The notes: a model not told the origin generated them from the letters alone. Counted from the first letter of the stretch, positions 50,801-59,144 are shown. The stretch is DNA of 64,000 bases from Thermotoga sp. SG1 (GCF_002865985.1 NZ_LNDD01000005.1:1-64000), one strand, 5' to 3'. A program made the numbers and translations.

Positions 50801-51443
50801 TCTGGACATGAGACACGACATGTTGATCTACATAAGCACCAACCTGGAGTGCGACGAAAAATCGGCCTGGGATTTCGTGGAAGCGCTCGAATGGTTCGGC
50901 CATACCCTCACAGCGGTGCTCAGAGAGCGTCTGTACAGGGACAGAAGCATAAAGGACTCGCTCACGGGAGTTCTTTCCAGGTGGTATTTCATGGAAAGAC
51001 TCGAAGAAGAGGCGTACAAATCAACCAGGTACAGAATACCTCTTTCTCTGATAATGTGTGATATTGATGATTTCAAGAAAATCAACGACCAGTTCGGTCA
51101 CATGAGCGGGGACAGTGTCCTCAGATGGATTGGAAAGAAGTTGCTTTCAAGTTTGAGAAAAAGCGATCTTGTGGGAAGGTACGGGGGAGAAGAATTCGTG
51201 GTTGCTCTTCCCGGAACCTCCTTGAAAGAAGCCAGACTGGTGGCTGAAAAACTGAGAAACTCTATAAAAACCGATCCTGAAAACACCCACCATATCACCA
51301 TGAGTTTTGGAGTTTCAGAGTACATTCCAGGTGAATCCACATTTGAAACCATAAAGAGGGCCGACGAGGCCCTCTACATGGCAAAATCCCTTGGGAAAGA
51401 CATGGTGGTCACAGAGCAAGAACTCTCTCAACGATCTTTCTGA
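47820..51443 (+). CDS. Multidomain STAND ATPase-TPR-GGDEF signalling protein
   Basis: 1207 residues. Residues 1-150 look like a degenerate protein-kinase-like domain (DKVLKIV as a beta-3-like lysine strand; no HRD or DFG). A STAND/AAA-type ATPase follows: Walker [10 protein letters not shown] near 208 and Walker [10 protein letters not shown] near 264. A long helical TPR-like region spans about 450-920, then a GAF-like stretch. The C-terminus is a diguanylate cyclase with [14 protein letters not shown], an intact GGEEF near 1122, and an RKSD inhibitory site five residues before it. Probably a large cytosolic switch making c-di-GMP. No membrane segment. GTG start inside the previous gene. Confidence 0.85.
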   Translation: MRVKRLLREAYWGDEFLVEEDGEDKVLKIVNIPLDRYFFFNEYSKLKRLKVPNVLIPEKIKISGEKYLLFYPYYQSLKPLEALSEEVSGQILRLFTFLSKAGVIVPVLGLDDFLLGSGVVFVPSFISDLSDKTKEVVFSVEKTPQATRKVCHQFLKKHGIDPIEIEDDLPVTLTTEIRFPYVHREIEGEIKEGIDQTTRFPLFILITGEQRVGKTKMASVLADDLREKGFLVHQVFSLSDLKMWYDASDELDLLTRLDDGEKKVILIDDLSDGSDLIPLIEKLSTISTSTEIVVIGTSTKTYDFFHRIYRLSPFTLEETQVFLERSLGKIQDSTVKLIYHLSRGLPGYMVEILKVLNGADPGDDASNVFEPLLQKLDSPGIRDLSVLGQKFTGDELRALQKITGEDLPRIVEKAMNTGIMMVEDGYYRFTLKEFWDYYYRKVPNRRKSFLHERLFKELPEDLALKHVMSIEDVKARAVQILRYVRNHFWEYEKTRSMIEYLENLEKSLGRTLYTIESLKTKLLFRIDHSMIEKENFRFSWFVRFKELVGNPERVFEKSGHLSYRDLYGLAIASRSYRRAGKRVPQKLLELIEEELEKKNFSTKEQRYLRAVLLYEKFSASEEHDLLKEAMYIATQERFLDVEIAGYRALGTLSRTRAMSNYYFNRSLEISKKIDPSLAIVDESNLTWRLLYEGKISDFLTQLHRLRKQSQLFGSATILSYTYFLEGLYYLHRKDYQNAEKIFRIELDLEERSHIERRALRGLVINRLFAGDFEGARSLLKKEEPEFERFGFGLLRKMVLAENDAEFLKTWKEVIDQPRKFFNEEIAYVFSEKLAKLDPEGFEEFALELEKENVENTSNLTLALVYESFYRFYTVLGQNFKAKRFLKKAILVYNTIGLKEVSSKLETNLETFSFESRIPHYLFVSFIEPNKDFSEVMELVAAKLSEILPYDVFSLKIVERRTGKAIEEFSTSFSGVSDGEDFLETSPFKTRMSFNLDMRHDMLIYISTNLECDEKSAWDFVEALEWFGHTLTAVLRERLYRDRSIKDSLTGVLSRWYFMERLEEEAYKSTRYRIPLSLIMCDIDDFKKINDQFGHMSGDSVLRWIGKKLLSSLRKSDLVGRYGGEEFVVALPGTSLKEARLVAEKLRNSIKTDPENTHHITMSFGVSEYIPGESTFETIKRADEALYMAKSLGKDMVVTEQELSQRSF

Positions 51444-52152
51444 ATTCTTCTTCTATCACAGTTCCTCTCTTGTAAACCACAGCGGGTTTTCCATCATCCG
51501 AAAGTACAGCCACCTCTGGATCCATGGGAATTCTTGCAAGAAGTGGAACGTTGAATTCCTCTGCTATCTTCTCTGTTTCACCCTTTCCAAAGAGGAATAT
51601 CCTTTCTCCGCACTTTGGACAGACAAGGTAAGACATATTTTCCACAACTCCGAGGATCTTTCCGTTCAATCTTTTCACAAAATTCATGGCCCTTCTCACG
51701 TCGTCTCCTGCCACTTTTTGAGGTGTAGAAACTATTATTACGGCATCGGGCTTTATTATCTGGAAGGTGGAAAGTGCTTCATCTCCCGTTCCTGGCGGAA
51801 GATCACAGATCAGATAGTCAATTTCTCCCCAGTCCACATCTTTTGTGAGTTGTTCTATCGCCCGATGTTTCAACGGACCTCTCCAGATCACGGGGGCGCC
51901 TTCCTGAAGGATCATGGCAAGAGAAAACACTTTAAGAGACTCTCCGTATTTTGCCGGAACGATCTTTTCTCCTTCAGAAGGGGGAAGGGACACACCGAGC
52001 ATTCTCTGAACGTTGGGGCCGTGAAGGTCGAGATCCAGAAGACCCACCTGATACCCTTCCGATGCCAGAGCGACGGCGAGGTTGACTGCAACGGTTGTTT
52101 TTCCGACCCCTCCTTTTCCACTCATGATCGCCAGTTTCTTCGTTTTCTCCAA
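51409..52152 (-). CDS. mrp: Mrp/NBP35-type iron-sulfur carrier ATPase
   Basis: P-loop ATPase that carries Fe-S clusters to apo-proteins. Deviant Walker A SGKGGVGKTT, DLDLHGPNV, LPPGTGDE and the cluster-binding CPKC. 247 residues. TTG 52152 follows GAGGTG by 6 nt; the TTG at 52188 would run into rplT. Last gene of the infC run. Its 3' end overlaps the end of the GGDEF gene on the other strand by 35 bp. Confidence 0.9.
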   Translation of the reverse strand: MEKTKKLAIMSGKGGVGKTTVAVNLAVALASEGYQVGLLDLDLHGPNVQRMLGVSLPPSEGEKIVPAKYGESLKVFSLAMILQEGAPVIWRGPLKHRAIEQLTKDVDWGEIDYLICDLPPGTGDEALSTFQIIKPDAVIIVSTPQKVAGDDVRRAMNFVKRLNGKILGVVENMSYLVCPKCGERIFLFGKGETEKIAEEFNVPLLARIPMDPEVAVLSDDGKPAVVYKRGTVIEEEFRKIVERVLAL

Positions 52153-52162
52153 CGTTAACACC

Positions 52163-52519
52163 TCACGATGCGAGGGCTTCTTTGGCAATTCTCACGTACT
52201 CCTTGAATGCCTCTGGATCGTTCACAGCAAGTTCAGAAAGCATCTTTCTGTTGATGGAAACACCTGCCAGTTTCAAACCGTGAATGAACTCACTGTATTT
52301 CAAACCTTCATTTCTAGCGGCTATGTTGATCCTGGTGATCCAGAGTTTCCTCATGTCTCTCTTCTTTATCTTTCTTCCAACGTAGGAGTACCACTTGGAC
52401 CTTACGTACATCTGTTTTGCGAGTTTGTACCTTCTACTGAGGGCTCCTCTGTATCCCTTCGCCTCTTTCAGAAACTTCTTTCTTTTCTTCTTTGCATGCA
52501 CGGCTCTTTTTACACGCAT
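52163..52519 (-). CDS. rplT: Ribosomal protein L20
   Basis: Assembly protein of the large subunit and, in other bacteria, the translational or transcriptional regulator of its own operon. 118 residues, typical YRGALSRRYKLAKQ and LWITRINIAARNEG motifs. SD GAGGAGGGATG region. Confidence 0.97.
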   Translation of the reverse strand: MRVKRAVHAKKKRKKFLKEAKGYRGALSRRYKLAKQMYVRSKWYSYVGRKIKKRDMRKLWITRINIAARNEGLKYSEFIHGLKLAGVSINRKMLSELAVNDPEAFKEYVRIAKEALAS

Positions 52520-52532
52520 AGTTCATCCCTCC

Positions 52533-52730
52533 TCATTTTTTCCCAAGAAGCCTGAGAATTCTGTTCTTGTCTGCACTTGACACGACATCCTTCTTCCTCA
52601 GTGCTCTCAGAACGTTCCTTCTCTTTTTCCTCGTCTTGTGACTCTTGTAGGCATGATTTCTGATGATCTTTCCTTTTCTTGTGATCCTGAACCTTTTTGC
52701 TGCGCTCCTGTTCGTTTTCATCTTGGGCAT
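52533..52730 (-). CDS. rpmI: Ribosomal protein L35
   Basis: 65 residues, basic, starting [19 protein letters not shown] 52730 follows GGGAGGTC; the frame open to 52775 would overlap infC. Part of infC-rpmI-rplT. Confidence 0.96.
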   Translation of the reverse strand: MPKMKTNRSAAKRFRITRKGKIIRNHAYKSHKTRKKRRNVLRALRKKDVVSSADKNRILRLLGKK

Positions 52731-52744
52731 TTTCGGGACCTCCC

Positions 52745-53257
52745 TTAAGAATTTTTGGGCTTCAGGACCATCCACATGTCTCTTCCTTCCATCTTCGGTG
52801 GTCTTTCAACGACCGCAAGATCTTCAGTGTCTTTGATCACCCTTTCGAGAATTTCCCTGCCTTTGTCTGTGAACATCATCTCTCTCCCGATGAACATGAC
52901 AACAACCTGAACCTTGTGTCCTTCTTCAAGAAACCTTCTGATATGCCTTACCTTGGTCTGATAGTCGTGTTCGTCGATCTTCAATCGGAACTTCATCTGT
53001 TTTAGTTGAACAGCCTTCTTTTTGTTTTCTTTCTGTTTCTTGGTGAGTTGGTACTTGTACTTTCCATAGTCCATTATCCTGGCAACGGGGGGATCTGCGT
53101 TTGGAGCAACAAGTACAAGATCAAGCCCCTTCTCTCTTGCAAGATCCAATGCCTTCCTGGTGGGCATGATACCTATCTGTTTTCCGTTTTCGTCCACTAC
53201 TCTGACCTTCGGAACCTTTATTTGTTCGTTCCTAGGAAGATCCACGTTTGCACCGAT
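52745..53257 (-). CDS. infC: Translation initiation factor IF-3, ATC start
   Basis: Checks start codons and keeps 30S subunits free. The core begins [23 protein letters not shown] (in part) and ends with [16 protein letters not shown]. The SD GGAGG (53270-53266) is followed after 8 nt by ATC 53257, which gives a 170-residue protein of normal length. The upstream GTG 53278 is directly on the T run of the leader terminator with no SD, and the downstream GTG 53242 is 23 nt from the SD. A rare start codon fits IF-3 autoregulation, known for the AUU start of E. coli infC. Confidence 0.9.
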   Translation of the reverse strand: MGANVDLPRNEQIKVPKVRVVDENGKQIGIMPTRKALDLAREKGLDLVLVAPNADPPVARIMDYGKYKYQLTKKQKENKKKAVQLKQMKFRLKIDEHDYQTKVRHIRRFLEEGHKVQVVVMFIGREMMFTDKGREILERVIKDTEDLAVVERPPKMEGRDMWMVLKPKNS

Positions 53258-53277
53258 ACCGATCGCCTCCTCTTTCA

Positions 53278-53304
53278 CAAAAAATAGCGGGCAAAAAGCC
53301 CGCT
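53278..53304 (-). terminator. Terminator/attenuator in the infC leader
   Basis: Minus-strand stem AGCGGGC / GCCCGCT (7 bp) with a TTTTT loop and a T run (ATTTTTTG). It is followed within 8 bases by the infC SD, so full termination would silence infC-rpmI-rplT; regulated read-through is expected. Confidence 0.82.
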
Positions 53305-53401
53305 TCCCTTTGAAGCTGATGTTCTCAGGGATATTTACCCTGGTAGCCTTCTGCTCCAGGGTGGGAAGCCGGGCTGGCCTCCACTTGCTTTTAAAAAATT
53401 C
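53305..53401 (-). ncRNA. infC-rpmI-rplT leader RNA, probable L20-type attenuation region
   Basis: About 97 nt between tRNA-Lys and the leader terminator, GC-rich and structured. A 7-bp stem ACCCTGG / CCAGGGT (53362-53356 with 53343-53337) with a 12-nt loop is visible. The operon in Firmicutes is controlled by L20 binding such a leader and favouring the terminator. The same control here is inference; I did not fold the RNA. Confidence 0.5.
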
Positions 53402-53477
53402 TGGTGGGCCGTGCAGGACTCGAACCTGCAACCCCCTGATTAAGAATCAGGTGCTCTACCTGTTGAGCTAACGGCCC
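53402..53477 (-). tRNA. tRNA-Lys (anticodon CTT)
   Basis: 76 nt with encoded CCA. Acceptor GGGCCGT pairs with ACGGCCC; anticodon stem CCTGA / TCAGG encloses loop TTCTTAA; T arm GCAGGTTCGAGTCCTGC. Last of three tRNA genes before infC. Confidence 0.97.
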
Positions 53478-53496
53478 ACCCCAATGGTTTCCTCTG

Positions 53497-53571
53497 TGGT
53501 GCCCCCGGGAGGAATCGAACCTCCATCTGCGGATTAGGAATCCGCCGTTCTATCCGTTGAACTACGGGGGC
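53497..53571 (-). tRNA. tRNA-Arg (anticodon CCT)
   Basis: 75 nt with encoded CCA. Acceptor GCCCCCG pairs with CGGGGGC; anticodon stem GCGGA / TCCGC with loop TTCCTAA; T arm GGAGGTTCGATTCCTCC. Middle gene of the cluster, 19 nt before tRNA-Lys. Confidence 0.97.
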
Positions 53572-53577
53572 CCCCGC

Positions 53578-53653
53578 TGGTGGAGCCGATGGGACTTGAA
53601 CCCACGACCTCTACCGTGCCATGGTAGCGCTCTCCCAACTGAGCTACGGCCCC
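53578..53653 (-). tRNA. tRNA-Ala (anticodon GGC)
   Basis: 76 nt with encoded CCA. Acceptor GGGGCCG pairs with CGGCTCC (one G-U pair); anticodon stem CTACC / GGTAG with loop ATGGCAC. First gene of the cluster, 6 nt before tRNA-Arg and just after the promoter. Confidence 0.97.
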
Positions 53654-53668
53654 ACCTTCTGCTTCTAT

Positions 53669-53697
53669 ATTATAACATGACTTGTTTTCCTTGAAAA
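53669..53697 (-). promoter_or_regulatory. Promoter of the tRNA-infC operon
   Basis: Minus strand: TTTTCA (53697-53692), 17 bp, TATAAT (53674-53669) with an upstream TG giving the extended -10 TGTTATAAT. Transcription would start a few bases before tRNA-Ala. Confidence 0.72.
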
Positions 53698-53769
53698 GAC
53701 CTTTTTTGACACACCGGAGAGAATTATAACATGAAGATCTGGAATGTTCAATCCCTTACTCCAAATTAC

Positions 53770-53799
53770 TTGACACGACAGGTTGGAAAGTGTTATGAT
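53770..53799 (+). promoter_or_regulatory. Cold-shock gene promoter
   Basis: TTGACA (53770-53775), 18 bp, TATGAT (53794-53799) with extended TG (TGTTATGAT). It predicts a start near 53806 and a 5' leader of about 30 nt containing the SD AAGGAGG, much shorter than the long leader of E. coli cspA. Confidence 0.75.
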
Positions 53800-53835
53800 T
53801 AGTCAGTACCATCTTTTGTTAAGGAGGCATGTGGT

Positions 53836-54036
53836 ATGAGAGGAAAGGTCAAGTGGTTTGACGCCAAGAAGGGTTACGGATTCATCACAAAGGACGAAGG
53901 AGGAGACGTGTTTGTACACTGGTCAGCCATCGAAATGGAAGGTTTCAAGACGTTGAAGGAAGGCCAGGTAGTTGAGTTCGAAGTTCAAGAAGGTAAGAAA
54001 GGTCCTCAAGCAGCGCACGTAAGAGTAGTTGAGTGA
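53836..54036 (+). CDS. csp: Cold shock protein
   Basis: 66-residue OB-fold nucleic-acid chaperone. RNP1 GYGFIT and RNP2 VFVHW are intact. Own promoter upstream and terminator downstream, so it is transcribed alone. Confidence 0.96.
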   Translation: MRGKVKWFDAKKGYGFITKDEGGDVFVHWSAIEMEGFKTLKEGQVVEFEVQEGKKGPQAAHVRVVE

Positions 54037-54047
54037 AGAGACCAATC

Positions 54048-54075
54048 AGCCCCCATCCGGGGGCTTAAATTTTGC
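54048..54075 (+). terminator. Terminator of csp
   Basis: Stem AGCCCCC / GGGGGCT with loop ATCC, followed by TAAATTTTG. GC-rich stem with a moderate T run, 12 bases after the csp stop. Confidence 0.75.
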
Positions 54076-54082
54076 CTTCCTC

Positions 54083-54111
54083 TTGATTTTTGATCTCATG
54101 TGTGGTAGTAT
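54083..54111 (+). promoter_or_regulatory. Possible rpmE promoter
   Basis: TTGATT (54083-54088), 17 bp, TAGTAT (54106-54111). Spacing is ideal, each hexamer matches four of six consensus bases. It lies between the csp terminator and rpmE. Confidence 0.5.
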
Positions 54112-54153
54112 TTGGCATGTGAGAACATACAATGTTGGAGAGGTGAGGACCCG

Positions 54154-54369
54154 GTGAAAAAGGGAATACATCCAGAAATAAAACTTGTAACGGTCAAATG
54201 TGCGTGCGGTGCAGAGCATACTTTCTACACAACAGCCGATAATGTAAGAATCGATGTGTGTTCAAAGTGTCACCCCTTCTACACCTCCGGTGGAAAAGGT
54301 GGTGTCCTCATCGTCGACACGGAGGGTAGAGTGGAGAAGTTCAGAAGGAAGTATGGAGACAATTACTGA
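54154..54369 (+). CDS. rpmE: Ribosomal protein L31, zinc-binding form
   Basis: 71 residues, starts [15 protein letters not shown], with zinc cysteines in CACG and CSKCHPFY (C+ form). GTG 54154 follows GAGAGGTGAGG; the frame open from 54112 adds unrelated residues. Followed by an S1-domain gene after 32 bp. Confidence 0.93.
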   Translation: MKKGIHPEIKLVTVKCACGAEHTFYTTADNVRIDVCSKCHPFYTSGGKGGVLIVDTEGRVEKFRRKYGDNY

Positions 54370-54401
54370 CGGTAATACCACTTTTGTGAGGAGGGTTTTT
54401 T

Positions 54402-54764
54402 GTGAAAGTTGGTGAATTTGTGAAAGGGAAAGTTTCTAGGATCGTTAGGTACGGAGCTTTCGTGGATATCGAAGGGGGGGAAAGAGGCTTTATCCACATC
54501 TCGAAGATCTCTAAAGACTACGTCAAAAGAATAGAGGACTACTTGAAAGAGGGACAGGAGATATCCGCGAAAGTGATTGGAAAAGCCAGAAATGGTGGCT
54601 GGGAACTTTCTCTGAAAGACGTGTCCGAAGACACGGAAGCGAAAACTGAGAAAAAAGATATGGATTTTGAGAGAAAACTCTCTAGATTTTTAAAGGAAAG
54701 CAGTCAAAAGTTCTCCGAGTATAAAAAGAGACTTGAGAAAAAAGGCAGAAGAAGTTCGTGGTGA
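54402..54764 (+). CDS. S1 RNA-binding domain protein
   Basis: 120 residues: one S1 domain (VKGKVSRIVRYGAFVDIEGG and GFIHISKIS) and a basic/acidic helical tail. Similar to the YugI/GSP13-type single-S1 proteins that bind ribosomes or RNA. GTG start after GAGGAGGG. Last gene before a bidirectional terminator. Confidence 0.85.
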   Translation: MKVGEFVKGKVSRIVRYGAFVDIEGGERGFIHISKISKDYVKRIEDYLKEGQEISAKVIGKARNGGWELSLKDVSEDTEAKTEKKDMDFERKLSRFLKESSQKFSEYKKRLEKKGRRSSW

Positions 54765-54766
54765 AA

Positions 54767-54797
54767 AAAGCGGGGGATTTCCCCGCTTTATTTTTTT
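54767..54797. terminator. Bidirectional terminator
   Basis: Stem AAAGCGGGG / CCCCGCTTT with a GATTT loop, T run on plus (ATTTTTTTAG) and on minus (GCTTTTTTC). It serves both the S1-domain gene and the converging L,D-transpeptidase gene. The stem resembles the pyrBI terminator at 2278. Confidence 0.88.
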
Positions 54798-55974
54798 AGT
54801 AGAGCCTTTTTGGGAAATCTCCCTCTTCTTTTACAACGATCACCTCTGTTCCAACACCCGCAAAGGCGTCCAGTTCTTCTACATCCCTGTTGAACATCCT
54901 TATACATCCGTGTGATATCCTCTTTCCTATTTCCCAGGGTTTTGAAGTACCATGAATCGCATAGGTGGGGTTCGAAAGTTGAAGGTATCTGGTTCCAAGA
55001 CCGTTCAACGGTGTCCTGGGTGAGATGTACTCTCCGAACCAGTAAAGAGCGGGATCGATCTCTTTCCTCAGGATCCAGTATCTTCCAGGAGGTGTGGCAT
55101 CGCTCCTTCCCAGTGCCACCGGGTACACCTTCAGCAGGACACCATCGTAGTAGAGCCCCAGTTTGGAAGAAAACAGGTTGACGACGATCGTAACCGGATT
55201 CTCTCGAAAGGTAACACGACCTATTTTCAGGATCTGTCCCACCATGATCCTGTGCGGATCCTCCAGGCGGTTTATCAGGACCAAATCCCCCACCCTCACA
55301 CCGTACTGATTCGCTATGCTCCAGAGGGTCTCACCTTTTTGAACAACGTGCTGAGAAAACACGGTGTAGTCAAAATTTCCGTCTTCTCCGCGCATGGAAA
55401 CGGCAACCCGCTTTATAACGTAAACTTCCTTCTCGACGAAGAAGGTGTAGTCCAGTGGCCCTTTGAACTGAACTTTCACAACGTGGGAGCCGTCTTCAAG
55501 GAAAGACCTGAAAACACTGATCCACTTTCCTTCGAATTTGAAGAATCTGAAGGTCCTGCCCTCCAGTTCCAGAGAAACCGGTGTGAAATCATCTGATTCG
55601 ACAACCACGTAGATGTAAACATCGTCTTTTTTGATATCCGAGATGATCTTTATATTTGGCTTTTCACGGGTTAGCCGCAGAAAGGTGGGTGATACGTGAT
55701 GCATTCTTTTGCCGAAAACGTTGAGGCCTTCAATCACTGGAATGATAAGATCATCTCTCTTCAATTCAAAGGTGTATTCATCACCTTCTATCTTTTCTGG
55801 AAAAACGAATCCAGTAGGAGTGTAGAGGTAGAAACTTTTGATTTCACCGGTGTAGAGTTTTTTTACAGAGAGGGTTATCTCAAACTCACCCATGTGTTTC
55901 AACTCAACGAGATGATCCGCTAACGATATCTGAAACAACATCAAGAATACCGCCAGCCACACGAGTCTTTTCAT
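54796..55974 (-). CDS. L,D-transpeptidase with LysM domain
   Basis: Cell-wall enzyme, 392 residues. N-terminal signal peptide (RLVWLAVFLMLFQISLADH), a beta-rich region, one LysM domain (VVQKGETLWSIANQYGV) for peptidoglycan binding, and a C-terminal YkuD domain with IHGTSKPWEIGKRISHGC, where the last cysteine is catalytic. ATG 55974 is 9 nt after AAGGA; ATG 55983 is possible. The start lies inside coaBC, an overlap of about 71 bp. Confidence 0.9.
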   Translation of the reverse strand: MKRLVWLAVFLMLFQISLADHLVELKHMGEFEITLSVKKLYTGEIKSFYLYTPTGFVFPEKIEGDEYTFELKRDDLIIPVIEGLNVFGKRMHHVSPTFLRLTREKPNIKIISDIKKDDVYIYVVVESDDFTPVSLELEGRTFRFFKFEGKWISVFRSFLEDGSHVVKVQFKGPLDYTFFVEKEVYVIKRVAVSMRGEDGNFDYTVFSQHVVQKGETLWSIANQYGVRVGDLVLINRLEDPHRIMVGQILKIGRVTFRENPVTIVVNLFSSKLGLYYDGVLLKVYPVALGRSDATPPGRYWILRKEIDPALYWFGEYISPRTPLNGLGTRYLQLSNPTYAIHGTSKPWEIGKRISHGCIRMFNRDVEELDAFAGVGTEVIVVKEEGDFPKRLY

Positions 55975-57088
55975 CTTCATCAATCCTTTTGATGAGACCT
56001 TCTCTGTTGTAAATGAAGACCTCCACTCTCTCAGAGGAGAAGGCTTTCCTTGCGTCGTTTAAAACGATGAGGTCCAGGTTCTTTCTTTTCAACTTTTCCA
56101 GGGAGTTTTTTTCGAAGTCTTCGACTTCGGCAGCAAAGCCAACAAGAAACTGATGCTTTTTCCTTTTACCGAGTTCTTCAAGAATGTCTCTGGTTCTTTC
56201 AAGGTGAAGTGTCAGTTCTTTTTCTGTCTTCTTCAGTTTTCCACTGAACGTTTCTTTCGGTTTGTAATCACCGACGGCGGCGTTCATGATGACGATGTCC
56301 ACGTCGTCGTATCTTTTCATCACTTCGTTGAACATCTCTTCTGAGCTTTCCACCGAGACAAATTCATCAACGAAATAGGGTGGTTTCAAATGTGTGGGAC
56401 CAGACACCAGATACACGGTTGCGCCCATTCTCTTTGCAACCGTTGCCAGAGCGTATCCCATCTTACCCGAGCTTGCGTTGGTGATAAATCTAACATCATC
56501 TATTCTCTCACGCGTCGGCCCCGCTGTTATCAGCACACGTTTCCCGAGGAGTTTTTTTGGGGTCGTGAGAAGGTAGATCGCTTCAACTATCTTCTCGTTC
56601 TCCGGATACCTTCCCCTGCCAGTTTCTCCACAGGCGAGATGACCCTCTTCCGGTTCCACCACGAACCAGCCGAGTTTTTTCAGCTTTTCGAGGTTTTCTT
56701 GAAGGACAGGATTCATGTACATTCTGTGGTTCATCGTCGGCACGAGAATCTTTGCTTTTTTGTTGAAACCCATCGCAACAAGAGTAAGCAGGTTGTCGGC
56801 GATCCCGTTTGCGATCTTCGAGATCGTGTTGGCCGTCGCAGGGGCTACGACGAACACATCTGCTTCTCTTGAAAGCTCCGTATGAGGAATCCAACCGTTT
56901 TTTACTTCCATATGATCGATATACACCGGACAATTTCCCACCGAGGAGAACACCACCGGTGAGATCATCCTGGCTGCATCCGGTGTCATCACCACACAAA
57001 GTTCGTGGTTTTCCTTTCGAAGTTTACTGACAAGATCAACCGCTTTGTAGATCGCTATACCACTGCTGACACCGACCAAGATCTTCAT
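55904..57088 (-). CDS. coaBC: Phosphopantothenoylcysteine decarboxylase / synthetase
   Basis: Two steps of coenzyme A synthesis. CoaC domain: GVSSGIAIYKA, PATANTISKIANGIAD, PTMNHRMYMNP and the reductive cysteine in LACGETGRGR. CoaB domain: ITAGPTRERIDDVRFITN and NASSGKMG. 394 residues. Last gene of the conserved yicC cluster, 3 bp after rpoZ. Confidence 0.95.
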   Translation of the reverse strand: MKILVGVSSGIAIYKAVDLVSKLRKENHELCVVMTPDAARMISPVVFSSVGNCPVYIDHMEVKNGWIPHTELSREADVFVVAPATANTISKIANGIADNLLTLVAMGFNKKAKILVPTMNHRMYMNPVLQENLEKLKKLGWFVVEPEEGHLACGETGRGRYPENEKIVEAIYLLTTPKKLLGKRVLITAGPTRERIDDVRFITNASSGKMGYALATVAKRMGATVYLVSGPTHLKPPYFVDEFVSVESSEEMFNEVMKRYDDVDIVIMNAAVGDYKPKETFSGKLKKTEKELTLHLERTRDILEELGKRKKHQFLVGFAAEVEDFEKNSLEKLKRKNLDLIVLNDARKAFSSERVEVFIYNREGLIKRIDEDEKTRVAGGILDVVSDIVSGSSR

Positions 57089-57091
57089 GTA

Positions 57092-57331
57092 TCACTTCAC
57101 CTTCGGAATGAGGGCTTTGAGAATATCTTCGTTCTTTATTCTGATGTAGTTCATACTCAGCTCCATGAAGGCGATGCTGACGGGATTTTCGTCTTCTGTG
57201 ATCACAAAGGGCTTGGCGTACTCTCTTATGGCTTCCGCCCGCTTGGCCACAACGACCGGGATGGCGTACTTGTAAGGTATCTTTTCCAGAATTTCGTCGT
57301 ATTTCAGTTCGAACTTCACCATCTTTTCCAT
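57092..57331 (-). CDS. rpoZ: RNA polymerase omega subunit
   Basis: 79 residues. Contains the omega pattern [15 protein letters not shown] and [11 protein letters not shown]. Helps assemble beta prime. ATG 57331 is 7 nt after GGAGG inside the end of gmk (16-bp overlap). Confidence 0.85.
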   Translation of the reverse strand: MEKMVKFELKYDEILEKIPYKYAIPVVVAKRAEAIREYAKPFVITEDENPVSIAFMELSMNYIRIKNEDILKALIPKVK

Positions 57332-57939
57332 CCTTTCACCTCCATCTTGAACTGTTCTATCCTGTCCAGGTTTCTGGAAACTTTTGATCTTTCCGCTGTC
57401 AGAATCGCCAGTACCGTTTCTATTGCCCTCTGGAGATCATCGTTGATCACAATGTAGTCAAACTCATCCATGAACATGAGTTCCCATTTTGCGTTCTCCA
57501 GTCTCACGAGGATGTCCGCTTCCCTTTCCGTTCCCCTTGCAAGGATCCTCTCTTTCAAATCTGAATAAGACGGAGGAGCGATGTATACGAACACTGCGTT
57601 AGGATAGTTCTTTTTGACGGACAGCGCGCCCTGCACGTCGATATCCAGTATCACATCTTTGCCTTCGGCGATGTGCGTTTCAACGAAAGAGCGAGGTGTG
57701 CCGTAAAGATGTCTGTGTACACGTGCCCATTCCAGAAACTCACCTTTTTCAACTCGCCTCAGGAATTCCTCCTCTGTGATGAAAAAGTAATCTTCTCCAT
57801 CCACCTCGTGAGGGCGTTTTGGCCTGGTGGTGCAGGAGACGGAAAATACCACGTTGTCTATTCTTTTGAGAACTTCTTTGATGATGCTGGTCTTTCCTGC
57901 TCCCGACGGTCCACAGATGACGAAGAGTTGGCCTTTCAT
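57316..57939 (-). CDS. gmk: Guanylate kinase
   Basis: GMP to GDP. P-loop [26 protein letters not shown] region and DIDVQGAL. 207 residues with an extended C-terminus overlapping rpoZ. Confidence 0.95.
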   Translation of the reverse strand: MKGQLFVICGPSGAGKTSIIKEVLKRIDNVVFSVSCTTRPKRPHEVDGEDYFFITEEEFLRRVEKGEFLEWARVHRHLYGTPRSFVETHIAEGKDVILDIDVQGALSVKKNYPNAVFVYIAPPSYSDLKERILARGTEREADILVRLENAKWELMFMDEFDYIVINDDLQRAIETVLAILTAERSKVSRNLDRIEQFKMEVKGWKRW

Positions 57940-57950
57940 TGTTCACACTC

Positions 57951-58229
57951 CTACTTTTTTCCTTCCCGGAGAGTTTTTTCTATCTCGTAGAAGTTTTCCA
58001 TGAATCTCTGTGCGATCGTTTCAGGCTGTATAGCACTCAGAATGATGTGGTTACTGTCTGTGATTATTATGGATCGTGTTTTCCTTCCATAGGTTGCATC
58101 GATCAGTTTTCCCTCTATTTTTGCCTCGTCTTTCATCCTTTTCAGAGGTGAGGACTCTGGATTCACAATGGCTATCACGCGATCTCCCGCTATGACGTTT
58201 CCAAAACCAATGTTGATCAACCCGTACAC
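57951..58229 (-). CDS. remA: RemA family regulator (DUF370)
   Basis: 92 residues, start [19 protein letters not shown] and ARRS-like segment [20 protein letters not shown] typical of RemA, the DNA-binding matrix-gene activator of Bacillus. The place between yicC and gmk is conserved in Firmicutes. Target genes in Thermotoga unknown. GTG start after GAGGGGGAGAG. Confidence 0.88.
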   Translation of the reverse strand: MYGLINIGFGNVIAGDRVIAIVNPESSPLKRMKDEAKIEGKLIDATYGRKTRSIIITDSNHIILSAIQPETIAQRFMENFYEIEKTLREGKK

Positions 58230-58241
58230 ACTCTCTCCCCC

Positions 58242-59120
58242 TCATTCAACATTTTGGACTTGCTCTCTGAACTGAGAAACAAGCACTTTCCCCTCAAGGG
58301 CAAGGTTAGATATGTCAACAGAAATCGATTTCGATAGAATTGTATTCAATTCCCGTAACATCTCCTGACCGAGAAAATCCAGATTCAACCCAACGGAAGA
58401 ATCACTTTCAATCAGTTCAAGAGACCTTTTTATGTGACTTCTGAGGCGCGTTATCTCCTCTCTTATATCAGCTTTCGTCGATATGAAGGCTATGTGGTTC
58501 TCCAGTACATCCTCTCTCACCGATATGTCCTGAGGAAGGATCTTTTCAACTTCTTCTTTCAATTTTTCCCGGTAAAGAGCAGGGATTTGATCTGAATACT
58601 TTTCAATTTTCTCGACTCTTGCCAGTAGATCTTCCAGAATCTTTTTCAGGTCGACGGCGATTCTTTCTCCTTCTTTTCGCCTCTCTTCAACCAGTTTTTC
58701 CAGTGCCTCCCTCAAGATCGGCACGAAGTGATTCCAGACGTTTTCAATCTCTTCGTCTGAAAGCTCCATACGGAAAACATCCCTGAACATGAGGAGGTCC
58801 GAGAGCTTCACTGGTTCGGGCAGAGAAAGTGTGTTGACAACGTCTTCGAGCATGGAATGATAGGCCTGTACGATGTTTTTGTCGATTTCGAGCACTTTCG
58901 GTGGTTCAAGAAACTTTATCTGAACCCTGAGATGGATTTTCCCTCTTTTTACGTACTCCTGAAGGATGCTGTTCATCTCCAGTTCCTTCATGGAGAGATA
59001 CCCAGGTATCTGGCTTGTGATGTTCAGACCCTTCGAGTTGAGGGACTTCACCTCTACCCTGAAATGGTAGGGACCAGACACTCTTTCAACCCTGCTGAAA
59101 CCTGTCATGCTTTTTATCAC
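58242..59120 (-). CDS. yicC: YicC/YloC family endoribonuclease
   Basis: 292 residues, family start MTGF and VEVKSLNSKGLNI, conserved end SVGLNLDFLGQEMLRELNT. Members are endoribonucleases acting on small RNA or mRNA. GTG 59120 is 8 nt after AAGGAGG. First gene of the cluster yicC-remA-gmk-rpoZ-coaBC. Confidence 0.9.
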   Translation of the reverse strand: MIKSMTGFSRVERVSGPYHFRVEVKSLNSKGLNITSQIPGYLSMKELEMNSILQEYVKRGKIHLRVQIKFLEPPKVLEIDKNIVQAYHSMLEDVVNTLSLPEPVKLSDLLMFRDVFRMELSDEEIENVWNHFVPILREALEKLVEERRKEGERIAVDLKKILEDLLARVEKIEKYSDQIPALYREKLKEEVEKILPQDISVREDVLENHIAFISTKADIREEITRLRSHIKRSLELIESDSSVGLNLDFLGQEMLRELNTILSKSISVDISNLALEGKVLVSQFREQVQNVE

Positions 59121-59144
59121 CGAATATTCCTCCTTCTGATTGAA

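Noticed and set aside
53276-53278. GTG as the infC start
   Set aside because: It lies at the end of the terminator T run with no SD before it; the SD GGAGG is downstream of it.
53706-53730. TTGACA followed by TATAAC upstream of csp
   Set aside because: The spacer is only 13 bp; the pair at 53770-53799 has correct spacing and an extended -10.
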